A DNA stretch of 64,000 bases from assembly GCF_003958635.1 (NCBI RefSeq), contig NZ_RSEK01000004.1:238979-302978 (forward strand), given 5' to 3'. Positions 16,885 to 24,225 of the stretch are shown here, piece after piece (position 1 is the stretch's first letter; every line of letters begins with the position of its first letter). The DNA comes from Altericroceibacterium xinjiangense. Lineage in GTDB: Bacteria; Pseudomonadota; Alphaproteobacteria; Sphingomonadales; Sphingomonadaceae. The notes under the pieces are model-generated. The model did no database searches. It worked only from the letters and a program-made list of their open reading frames with translations, and was not told the origin of the DNA. Both the position numbers and the translations under genes were made by a program.

Positions 16885-18431
16885 TGCGCCTGACCGTGCG
16901 CGAAGCGGCGTTCCGCATCTTCCAGCACTTCGGGGTCGATCGCCTGTTCGGCAATCCCGGATCGACCGAGCTGCCGATGCTGAAGGCGATGCCGGAAAGG
17001 TTCGACTACGTCCTCGGCCTCAACGAAGCGGTGGTGGTCGGGATGGCCGATGGCTTTGCCCGGGCAAGCGGGAAACCGGCGCTGGTGAACCTGCACAGCG
17101 CGGCCGGGACCGGCCATTCGCTCGGCAACCTGTTCACCGCGTTCCGCAACAACGCCCCGCTGGTGGTCACGGCGGGGCAGCAGGCGCGCAGCATCCTGCC
17201 GTACGATCCGTTCCTGTTCGCGGAACGGGCGACCGAGTTCCCGCGCCCCTATGTCAAGTTCTCCATCGAGCCGGCACGGGCCGAAGATGTCCCCGCCGCG
17301 CTGATCCGGGCGTTCCAGACCGCGCTGACCCCGCCAATGGGACCGGTGTTCATTTCCATCCCGGTGGACGACTGGGATCGGGAGTGCACGATGCCAGGCT
17401 TGCCGGACCTCAGCTTGCGTACCCTGCCGGACCCGCGGGGGATCGACCGCCTGGCGGAACTGCTGGACGGCGCGAGCGCGCCTGCGCTGGTGCTCGGCAC
17501 CGGGGTCGCCAATTGCGGCGGGTGGGACGCGGCGATTGCCCTGGCCGAACAGAGCGGCGCCAGCGTCTGGTGCGCGCCTTATGCGGCGCGAGAGGTATTT
17601 CCCGAAGACCACCCGCAATTCGCCGGGTTTCTGCCGGCCTGGCGGGACCAGTTGCGGGACTTGCTGAATCCGCACGACGCGATCCTCGTCGCCGGCGCCC
17701 CGGTGTTCACCTGGCACGTCGAAGGCTCCGGCCCTCACTGGCCCGAACATGCGCAGCTGCTGGCCCTGAGCGAGGACCCGCAGCACCTTGCCGCCATGCC
17801 CGGCGGCGGCGGCGTGCTGGGCGATGTCGCCGCCGGCCTTGCCGCGCTGGCCGAACGCGTAAAGCCGCGCTCGTTCGCGGGCAAGAGGCACCGCCTGGCC
17901 GATCCGCAAGCCGCGATGACCGACAGCTTCGTCCTCTCCCGCATTCACGCCTTGAGGCCGCAAGATGCGGTAGTGGTGGAGGAAGCGCCGACCGCCCGAA
18001 CTCCGGTGCACGACAACCTGCCGATCACGCGCGAAGGGGGCTTCTTCACCTGCGCCAGCGGCGGGCTTGGCTATTCGCTTCCCGCCGCGGTCGGCGTGGC
18101 GCAAGCGGCCGGAGACAAAGTGCTCGCCATCCTGGGCGACGGAGCGGCGATGTACACGATCCAGGGCCTCTATTCGGCCAACAGGCTGGGCGCGAACGTC
18201 AGCTTCCTGATTCTCAACAACGCGGCCTATGCCGCGCTGCAAGGGTTCGCCGGGGAATTCGGAATGAACGCGGTTCCGGGCACTGACCTGGGCGGCCTCG
18301 ATTTCGTGAAGCTGGCCGAAGCGCAGGGCATCCCAGCGCGGCGGGTGGATTCGCCCGGCGCAATCGACGCAGCGCTGTCCTGGAGCTTCGGCGAATCCGG
18401 GCCAACGCTGGTCGATCTCCGGATTGCCTAG
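16884..18431 (+). CDS. ThDP-dependent decarboxylase, benzoylformate decarboxylase-like
   Basis: 515-aa thiamine diphosphate enzyme. Besides the cofactor motif GDGAAMYTIQG...LNN (about 415-450) it keeps the residues that define benzoylformate decarboxylase: Ser27 in FGNPGSTELP, Glu48, His71 in NLHSAAGTGH, and His278 in GAPVFTWH (Pseudomonas putida Ser26, Glu47, His70, His281, from memory). So it most likely turns an aryl-glyoxylate into an aryl aldehyde plus CO2, rather than being an acetolactate synthase. The natural substrate may carry lignin-type methoxy/hydroxy groups, since neighbouring genes treat such compounds (inference). The start overlaps the MFS stop. Confidence 0.8.
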   Translation: MRLTVREAAFRIFQHFGVDRLFGNPGSTELPMLKAMPERFDYVLGLNEAVVVGMADGFARASGKPALVNLHSAAGTGHSLGNLFTAFRNNAPLVVTAGQQARSILPYDPFLFAERATEFPRPYVKFSIEPARAEDVPAALIRAFQTALTPPMGPVFISIPVDDWDRECTMPGLPDLSLRTLPDPRGIDRLAELLDGASAPALVLGTGVANCGGWDAAIALAEQSGASVWCAPYAAREVFPEDHPQFAGFLPAWRDQLRDLLNPHDAILVAGAPVFTWHVEGSGPHWPEHAQLLALSEDPQHLAAMPGGGGVLGDVAAGLAALAERVKPRSFAGKRHRLADPQAAMTDSFVLSRIHALRPQDAVVVEEAPTARTPVHDNLPITREGGFFTCASGGLGYSLPAAVGVAQAAGDKVLAILGDGAAMYTIQGLYSANRLGANVSFLILNNAAYAALQGFAGEFGMNAVPGTDLGGLDFVKLAEAQGIPARRVDSPGAIDAALSWSFGESGPTLVDLRIA

Positions 18432-18526
18432 CTCAATCCTCCGTCCCGCGATGGAACCTCGCGCTTCCTCTGTCGTCTGAAAGGAGGACAATGCCGGATT
18501 TCCGGCGAACATGAGGGAGATTGCTG

Positions 18527-18685
18527 ATGCTCGAATGGATTCTGATTCTCTTGGCCGTTGCGGCGCTTGCCGGCCTGCTCGGGTTCGGCCGCTTGTCTGG
18601 CGCTGCTTTGAGCGGCGCCAAGATCCTGATCGGGATCGTAATGATCCTGTTCATCCTGGTGTTGCTTGGCGTGCTGGTCCTTTAG
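18527..18685 (+). CDS. DUF1328 small membrane protein (YtjA type)
   Basis: 52-aa protein with two hydrophobic helices separated by GFGRLSGAALSGAK, the conserved loop of DUF1328. Start ATG 18527 is preceded by GAGGGAGA. A separate very strong site, AAAGGAGGAC, precedes a seven-codon frame at 18491, possibly a leader. Function is unknown; the family is often stress-induced. It has no visible link to the catabolic genes on either side. A 12-bp perfect hairpin follows. Confidence 0.8.
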   Translation: MLEWILILLAVAALAGLLGFGRLSGAALSGAKILIGIVMILFILVLLGVLVL

Positions 18686-18697
18686 AGACCGGCACGA

Positions 18698-18726
18698 GCC
18701 GGGCGGCTGTGGCGCAGCCGCCCGGC
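18698..18726. terminator. perfect 12-bp hairpin between convergent genes
   Basis: GCCGGGCGGCTG and CAGCCGCCCGGC pair perfectly across a 5-base loop. No T-run follows, so efficiency is uncertain. It separates the plus-strand DUF1328 gene from the minus-strand hydrolase gene ending at 18746. Confidence 0.65.
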
Positions 18727-18745
18727 GCCAGCATTCCGATATGCC

Positions 18746-19705
18746 TTAAAGCACCTGCACCGCGTCGATGGCGGCGGCCACTTGTTCCGGCACCGCGTAG
18801 TGCAGCATGTGACCCTGTCCGTGGATGAGATCCAGCCGGGCGCAGGGGACCTGGCTTGCAAACGGCTGGGCGTGTTCATCCGCATGGGTGATGAGATCGC
18901 CGTCCCCGGCCATGACAACGATTGGTAGCCGTAGTTCGTCGTATCGGCGGCTGAGGCGGATGGCGGAGGGGATCATCAGGGCGGTGTCGGACGCGCTGGC
19001 CTGCACTTGGCCGGGGCGCAGGCTCATCGCCAGCGGGAAAGCGCCGAACCGGTCTGGGACCGGCGCGGGAGCGAAGGGTGCCTTGAAGCCCGCAGGTCCG
19101 AGCGCCCGACCGGCAAGCGGGGCCAGCGTGTGCGCCAGCAAGGGCCCGATCAGCGGGATCGCGGGGGCGGAGCCGGCCAGCACGTCGGGCCGCGCGGTTC
19201 CGAAGTAGTAGCCGGAGATCAGCACCAGCCCGGTGGTCCGGTCCGGGTGGTTGAGCGCCATCGCCAGCGCGACCATCGTGCCCCAGCTGTGGCCGACGAT
19301 CACCGCGCGCTCTACGCCGATCCGCTCGAGCGCCCGGGCGATCAGCCGCGCCTGCGCTTCCGGCGTCCACTTGGTTTCGTCCGGCCGGTCGCTGTAGCCG
19401 AAGCCCGGGCGGTCGAATGCGATGACGCGATTGTGAGCCGCTGCGAGGCCCGTCACGCCGCTGATCGCGAAGTCCTGCAGCAGCACGCCGTTGCCGTGCA
19501 ACAGCACGACCGCAGGGCCGGTGCCCTGTTCGGTGTAGTGCAGCCGAACTCCGTCAACCTCCACGAACGTGCCGGCTGGCGGCGTGTCCGCTTCGGCCCG
19601 GCGGGCGCTCGCCCGGTTGAACAGGGCGCTGCCAGCAAGGGCGGCCGCCGCCGCGCCCGCTGCGATCCATCCGCCTTTCGCGGAGCCTTGGTTCTCAGAT
19701 GCCAT
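18746..19705 (-). CDS. alpha/beta hydrolase with N-terminal membrane anchor
   Basis: 319-aa alpha/beta-hydrolase. The N-terminus holds an uncleaved-looking hydrophobic segment (about 12-33). The fold is clear: oxyanion strand VVLLHGNGV, nucleophile elbow GHSWGTM, acid in VMAGDGDLI and catalytic His in HGQGHMLHY. Start ATG 19705 chosen since the longer frame would run into the upstream DUF3237 gene, which lies 65 bases behind on the same strand. It could be an esterase or lactonase acting on a lignin-dimer derivative, or an unrelated lipase-like enzyme; sequence does not decide. Confidence 0.8.
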   Translation of the reverse strand: MASENQGSAKGGWIAAGAAAAALAGSALFNRASARRAEADTPPAGTFVEVDGVRLHYTEQGTGPAVVLLHGNGVLLQDFAISGVTGLAAAHNRVIAFDRPGFGYSDRPDETKWTPEAQARLIARALERIGVERAVIVGHSWGTMVALAMALNHPDRTTGLVLISGYYFGTARPDVLAGSAPAIPLIGPLLAHTLAPLAGRALGPAGFKAPFAPAPVPDRFGAFPLAMSLRPGQVQASASDTALMIPSAIRLSRRYDELRLPIVVMAGDGDLITHADEHAQPFASQVPCARLDLIHGQGHMLHYAVPEQVAAAIDAVQVL

Positions 19706-19770
19706 GCCGGTCGAACTCACGTGCGCGGCAAAAGGTTGCAGCCTATTGCAAGACCCTGCGCAAAGCGCCG

Positions 19771-20232
19771 TCAGGTCACTCGCCACACCCACAGCTTGAT
19801 GCCGGAGGCATAGCGCGCGCCGGAGCAGACGAAGATCGACCGGTTCAGCCAATCATACGGCCCTTCCGGGGCAATGAATTCGGGCACGGTGCGGAAGTAG
19901 TACTCCGCCGGATCGACTTCCTCCCCCCGGCGCAGGCGGTCCATAACCTCCGCGGGGCCATGGCGCAGGCCCTTGTTGCGGATCTGGATCAGCGCGCCGT
20001 CGTCCGTCTCGATCGCATAGATCGCATCGGCCACTGTGACGCCGTCGCCGCGGGTCAGTTGCCAGTCGGCCGAATTGCCCATCAGGCGCCCGGAGATCTT
20101 CGGCCCCTTGACTGACCCGCCCTGGATGATCGGGATGATCCGGCGCGCTCCGTCATAGGTTTTCCCGATTTCGCGGGGCGGCTCCAGGTCGCCGCTGGCT
20201 TCGTAGACAAATTCCAGTTCGGGCTTGATCAT
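19771..20232 (-). CDS. DUF3237 protein, possible PhcF/PhcG-type decarboxylase
   Basis: 153-aa single-domain DUF3237 protein. Characteristic stretches are LEFVYEASGDL, ISGRLMGNSADWQLTR, YAIETDDGALI, VDPAEYYFRTVPEF and YDWLNRSIFV. As I recall, the two DCA-CC decarboxylases PhcF and PhcG of Sphingobium SYK-6, which turn a phenylcoumaran diacid into a stilbene, are DUF3237 proteins; other members have unknown function. Start ATG 20232 is preferred over the GTG four codons upstream. The gene is divergent (95-base gap) from a GMC oxidoreductase, the family of PhcC/PhcD in the same pathway, which supports but does not prove that role. Confidence 0.75.
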   Translation of the reverse strand: MIKPELEFVYEASGDLEPPREIGKTYDGARRIIPIIQGGSVKGPKISGRLMGNSADWQLTRGDGVTVADAIYAIETDDGALIQIRNKGLRHGPAEVMDRLRRGEEVDPAEYYFRTVPEFIAPEGPYDWLNRSIFVCSGARYASGIKLWVWRVT

Positions 20233-20327
20233 CGCTTGTTCCACGTCAATCTGTCAGTAAGGCCAATAGGCTATAGCTTGCGCCGAATTGCCAGACGAAT
20301 CGAAGAAAATTACGATAGGAGAGAGGA

Positions 20328-21986
20328 ATGGCTGCGGATCTGTACGCGGACTTTGTCATCATCGGGGCAGGCAGCGCGGGCTGCGTGCTCGCCGCCAGGC
20401 TGACCGAAAGCGGTGAGCACAAGGTGGTGCTGCTCGAAGCCGGCGGCGATGACCGCCCGACCAAGGAGCCGAGCCAGTTCGTTTCCAACCTGATGATCCA
20501 GACGCCGATCGGCTTCGGCAAGACGCTGAACGATCCCAAGGTCAACTGGCTCTATGAAACGGAGGTCGACGAAGGCTCCGGCAACCGCACGCACAAGTGG
20601 CCCAAGGGCAAGGTGCTGGGCGGATCGTCTTCGATCAACGGACTGCTTTATGTCCGCGGGCAAGCGGCCGATTACGACGGCTGGGCGCAGATGGGCGCAC
20701 GCGGCTGGAGCTGGGACGATGTCCTGCCCTACTTCCGCAAGAGCCAGAACCAGGAACGCGGCGAGAACGCGCAGCACGGGGTGGGCGGTCCGCTCAACGT
20801 CTCTGATTTCCCGGAACGTCACCCGGTCAGCGCGGCACTGGTTCAGGCCTGTGTCGAAGCGGGCATTCCTTACAAGGAAGACCTGAACGACGGAAACCAG
20901 GAAGGCGTCAGCTTCTTCCAGATTACCGCGAAGAACGGCAGGCGCCACTCGGCGGCGGTCGCCTATCTCCACCCGGCGATGAAGCGGCCGAACCTGACGG
21001 TCGAAACCCGGGCAATGACCACACGCATCCTGTTTCAGGGCAAGAAGGCAGTCGGGGTCGAATTCAAGCAGCACGGCCAGACTCGCCGCGTAATGGTCGG
21101 GCGCGAAGTGATCGTGGCCGCAGGCGCGGTGGAAAGCCCGAAGCTGCTGGAAATCTCCGGCGTCGGCCAGGGCGGCCTGCTGCAGGAACTCGGCGTTTCG
21201 GTGGTGCACGAATCCCCGATGATCGGCGAAAACCTGCAGGATCACTACATGATCGGCTGCCAGACCTACCTCAAGGAGGAGGAGCATTCGATCAACCAGC
21301 TGTCCCGCGGCACCAAGCTGCTCGGGCAGATTGCCAAGTACGGCACCACGCGCAAGGGCCTGCTGTCCTATGCGGTCGCCCATGGCTGCGCATTTGCGAA
21401 AACCCGGGATGAGCTGGAATACCCGGACGTGCAGATCCACGTGATGGCTGCGAGCATGGATCTGGAGTACCTGAACCAGTATCAGGGCCTCAGGCTGGAC
21501 AAGGAGCCGGGCCTTGCGTCCAATCCCTGCCAGTTGCGCCCCGAATCCCGCGGATCGATCCACGCGAAATCGCCGGACGGCACGGTGATGCCGCGGATCG
21601 TGCCGAACTACTTGTCCGATCCGATCGACCGGGAATCGGTGGTTTCCCAGCTGAAGCTGATCCGCAAGATCTGGCAGCAGCCGGCGATCAGCCCGTACCT
21701 CAAGGCACCGGGCGATCCCTTCGGTGAGACGGACGACCAGATGATCGAATACGCGAAGCTTGCGGGCGGCACGCTGTACCACGCGGTCGGCACGGTCGCG
21801 ATGGGCGATGAACGCTTCCCGCTCGATCCGCAGATGCGGGTGCGAGGGGTGGAGGGCCTGCGGGTGATCGACGCTTCGGTCATGCCCAAGATCGTTTCCG
21901 GCAACACCAACGCCCCCACGATCATGATCGCGGAAAAAGGCAGCGCGATGATCCTGCAGGACGCGAAGGAAGCCCTCGCGGCGTAA
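20328..21986 (+). CDS. GMC-family FAD alcohol oxidoreductase (PhcC/PhcD-like candidate)
   Basis: 552-aa glucose-methanol-choline oxidoreductase. FAD-binding IIGAGSAGCVLAARL (about 10-24), the GMC signature GKVLGGSSSING, and the catalytic His485 (HAVGTVAMG) with Asn528 (NTNAPT) are present. RBS GGAGAGAGG precedes ATG 20328. GMC enzymes oxidise primary alcohols; the SYK-6 relatives PhcC/PhcD act on the side-chain alcohol of dehydrodiconiferyl alcohol. Divergent pairing with DUF3237 makes that chemistry the leading hypothesis. A generic choline-dehydrogenase-like alcohol dehydrogenase is the alternative. A strong terminator follows at 22018. Confidence 0.88.
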   Translation: MAADLYADFVIIGAGSAGCVLAARLTESGEHKVVLLEAGGDDRPTKEPSQFVSNLMIQTPIGFGKTLNDPKVNWLYETEVDEGSGNRTHKWPKGKVLGGSSSINGLLYVRGQAADYDGWAQMGARGWSWDDVLPYFRKSQNQERGENAQHGVGGPLNVSDFPERHPVSAALVQACVEAGIPYKEDLNDGNQEGVSFFQITAKNGRRHSAAVAYLHPAMKRPNLTVETRAMTTRILFQGKKAVGVEFKQHGQTRRVMVGREVIVAAGAVESPKLLEISGVGQGGLLQELGVSVVHESPMIGENLQDHYMIGCQTYLKEEEHSINQLSRGTKLLGQIAKYGTTRKGLLSYAVAHGCAFAKTRDELEYPDVQIHVMAASMDLEYLNQYQGLRLDKEPGLASNPCQLRPESRGSIHAKSPDGTVMPRIVPNYLSDPIDRESVVSQLKLIRKIWQQPAISPYLKAPGDPFGETDDQMIEYAKLAGGTLYHAVGTVAMGDERFPLDPQMRVRGVEGLRVIDASVMPKIVSGNTNAPTIMIAEKGSAMILQDAKEALAA

Positions 21987-22017
21987 GCCGGAAGCAAAAA
22001 CGCGGCGTAAGCTCAGT

Positions 22018-22053
22018 AAAAGGCGCGGCGGGAGAAATCTCGCCGCGCCTTTT
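22018..22053 (+). terminator. intrinsic terminator after GMC gene
   Basis: AAAAGGCGCGGCG and CGCCGCGCCTTTT form a 13-bp perfect stem around GGAGAAATCT, with the T-run included in the 3' arm. Confidence 0.85.
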
Positions 22054-22148
22054 CCTTGCTTCGCTATTGCTGGACGACCTTGCCGCCGTGACGTAGCTTC
22101 CCTGCAACAGCCGGCGAGCAAATGACCGGCAGTTACGGAGGGATGCTT

Positions 22149-22691
22149 ATGTCTGCTTATCTTGCACTGGCCGTGTCCGTCGGCCTTCTCGCCTTTGTCG
22201 ATACCTGGCTTTACGTCGGCCCGCTTGAAACGACGGCGCTGGCCGGTCTGGTGTGGATTTCGTTTATCGCCTGGGGCTGCCATTTCCATTCCGGCGGCGG
22301 CACGAAAGGCAGTCTCACTACCGTCGCCTGCATGACCTTCGGCGCGCTGGTCGGGATGGTCGCGGTCATGCTCGCCAGCGGCGTGTTCGCCGACACCGGG
22401 GTGCTGGCTGCGCCGATCGCGGTCGGCCTTGGCGCCGCGGTAATCTGCCTCGCCAGCCGGGTGTCGCTGCTCGGGACCATTCCGGCGAGCGTCTATGGCT
22501 TCGCCTCCATCGCCGGGCCGATCCTGTTGAAGGGGCTCACCCCGGCAGAGGCGTTCATCCCGGTAGTGCTGTCGATCATCATCGGCGCCGCGTTCGGCTA
22601 TGTCTCGGAAGCGCTCGCCAACGCGCTCACGCGCAAGGCTGCGCCGGTGGACGCGGAAGCCGCCGCGCTCGGGGAAACCAGCGCCGTCTGA
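22149..22691 (+). CDS. DUF1097 membrane protein
   Basis: 180-aa protein with about five hydrophobic helices, matching DUF1097 (YcdZ-like): the conserved WISFIAWGCHFHSGG loop and the C-terminal VVLSIIIGAAFGY helix. Start ATG 22149 sits 6 bases after GGAGGG. Function of the family is unknown. It is a single gene between terminators, not obviously part of the catabolic functions. Confidence 0.75.
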   Translation: MSAYLALAVSVGLLAFVDTWLYVGPLETTALAGLVWISFIAWGCHFHSGGGTKGSLTTVACMTFGALVGMVAVMLASGVFADTGVLAAPIAVGLGAAVICLASRVSLLGTIPASVYGFASIAGPILLKGLTPAEAFIPVVLSIIIGAAFGYVSEALANALTRKAAPVDAEAAALGETSAV

Positions 22692-22713
22692 CCGGAAGCT
22701 TCCGAATCGCGAC

Positions 22714-22737
22714 AGGGGCGGGCTGCGGCTCGCCCCT
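22714..22737. terminator. hairpin between convergent genes
   Basis: AGGGGCG and CGCCCCT arms around a GC-rich 10-base loop. The right arm touches the stop codon of the minus-strand channel gene; it could serve both genes. Confidence 0.5.
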
Positions 22738-23510
22738 CAGTCCGAAATCCGGCCGGACCGTTCCAGCGCAAGCCGCAGGGCTTGCAGTTCCGCTTTCAGC
22801 TCCGCCATTTCGCCGCTCCCCGCGACGGGCCCTTCCGGCTGCTCCGCGTCGCGGCCGATGAAGAAGCTGGCGAGAGTCGCCGTCAGGTATCCGAACACGG
22901 CAAAGCCGTAGATCGACAGCAGCACGCACAGCAGGCGCCCTTCGGTCGTGACCGGCCAGTATTCGCTGCCGATGCTGGTCAGCAGCATTGCCGTCCACCA
23001 CAGCGCATCCCAGTAGGAGATAAAGCCCCCTTCGACCTCGCCGGCCGATTCGAAGCTCAGCATCCCGGCCGATCCAAGCGCGATCACCAGCATCGTCAGT
23101 CCGGCGACATAGCCGAACCGCCGCCGCGCCAACGTAGACCGCAGCGCGTTCATCCCGCGATTGGCGGTGCCGACGATCCGCACCAGCCGCAGGCCGCGCA
23201 GCAGCCGGGCCGCGCGCAGGATGGCGAAGACCCGCACAAGCCGCAGGGCGGGAACCACCAGCGCAATGATCGTCAGCCAGTTCGTCCGCAGAAACGGCCG
23301 CTTTTCCGGGGCGAGGGCAAAACGGATCAGGAATTCGATGATGAAGACGATCCAGATCATCGTTCCAACAGTTGTCAGCAGTTCGTTGGTTTCGCCGATC
23401 AGCTCCAGCACCACGATGACCAGCCAGCCGAAGCTGAGCACCAGCATCGGCGTGCGGAGCCAGCGCTCCAGCTCATCGAGCTCTATCCAGCGTTCGTCCT
23501 GCGTCACCAT
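22737..23510 (-). CDS. voltage-gated-type ion channel with unusual pore filter
   Basis: 257-aa six-helix channel. The S4 voltage sensor is clear, with Arg at regular spacing (LRLVRVFAILRAARLLRGLR). The pore helix is followed by TSIGSEYWP instead of the potassium filter T-V-G-Y-G-D. The C-terminus (about 228-257) is a short coiled-coil-like segment ending SGRISD. Channels with a GSEYWP filter occur in several proteobacteria as far as I recall, but ion selectivity is not known to me. It is not evidently linked to its catabolic neighbours. Confidence 0.8.
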   Translation of the reverse strand: MVTQDERWIELDELERWLRTPMLVLSFGWLVIVVLELIGETNELLTTVGTMIWIVFIIEFLIRFALAPEKRPFLRTNWLTIIALVVPALRLVRVFAILRAARLLRGLRLVRIVGTANRGMNALRSTLARRRFGYVAGLTMLVIALGSAGMLSFESAGEVEGGFISYWDALWWTAMLLTSIGSEYWPVTTEGRLLCVLLSIYGFAVFGYLTATLASFFIGRDAEQPEGPVAGSGEMAELKAELQALRLALERSGRISD

Positions 23511-23610
23511 CCCGGCTCCTTGCTCTGAGGCAAGAGACGCATGAACGCTGCCTCCGGTTTCGTCCGTGATCAGGCGTCCTGCCCGAGTGCCGCCGCGGTG
23601 ACGGCGTCGT

Positions 23611-24075
23611 TCAGCGGCCGGGCAGCCGCGAATCCAGCGAATGATCCGGCTCGCCTTTCCAGATGAACAACGGCCAGAACCAGGCGCGCCAGGGCCAGGT
23701 GATGATCGCGGTGAGGATCACCGTCAGCGCGGCGAAGGTGTACTCGACCAGCCCTTCGTCCAGCACGACATTCCAGTAGACGATCACCACGTTCAGAACC
23801 ACGACCGCGATAATCGTCAGCGGCATCGCGCGGTTCAGCAGCAAGGTGATCCCGGTCACCACCTCGATCACCTTGACCCAGTCGAACAATCCGCTGGCCA
23901 TCAGGGCCTTGGTGAAGGCGATCGCTTGCGGCGTGTTGCCCAGCGGCTGCATCCACGGCCAGAAGAAGTGCCACAGGCCGGAGAAGAGGAACCACGCGCC
24001 GAACACAACCCGGCTGACATGGTAGGCGATCCGGAAAACCGGGCTGGAGGTTGCTTGCACGGTGCGTTGCCTCAT
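23611..24075 (-). CDS. DoxX-like membrane protein
   Basis: 154 aa with four hydrophobic helices; SRVVFGAWFLFSGLWHFF at the start and IEVVTGITLLLNRAMPL are typical of the DoxX/DoxD-like family. Roles of the family vary (thiosulfate:quinone oxidoreductase subunit, redox stress) and none can be assigned here. It lies on the minus strand upstream of the channel gene, separated by 100 bases, and downstream of the stilbene-dioxygenase gene with a REP-like hairpin in front. Confidence 0.7.
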   Translation of the reverse strand: MRQRTVQATSSPVFRIAYHVSRVVFGAWFLFSGLWHFFWPWMQPLGNTPQAIAFTKALMASGLFDWVKVIEVVTGITLLLNRAMPLTIIAVVVLNVVIVYWNVVLDEGLVEYTFAALTVILTAIITWPWRAWFWPLFIWKGEPDHSLDSRLPGR

Positions 24076-24163
24076 CGGGTGCGCGCGACAATCCGGCAGG
24101 GCCCCGCATCAGGGCCGCGCCGCGCCGGGTCGGCCGCGCGCGGGCAGCCGGTTCCTGCTTGTT

Positions 24164-24209
24164 CCGCCCGCTCCCGCTTTCGTCGCGGGATCGAAAGGGG
24201 GAGGGGCGG
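24164..24209. repeat. REP-like hairpin (copy 2)
   Basis: Imperfect long inverted repeat: CCGCCCGCTCCCGCTTTCG on the left pairs with CGAAAGGGGGAGGGGCGG on the right. It follows the 3' end of the stilbene-dioxygenase gene and may end its transcript. Confidence 0.6.
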
Positions 24210-24225
24210 AAGAAGGATCAGAAGG

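Noticed and set aside
18511..18828. 105-codon plus-strand frame overlapping the DUF1328 gene
   Set aside because: It runs across the DUF1328 gene in another frame and into the convergent hydrolase; composition is Arg/Pro-rich without any domain.
20310..22289. Minus-strand open frame of 659 codons opposite the GMC gene
   Set aside because: Shadow frame; the plus strand encodes an unmistakable GMC oxidoreductase.
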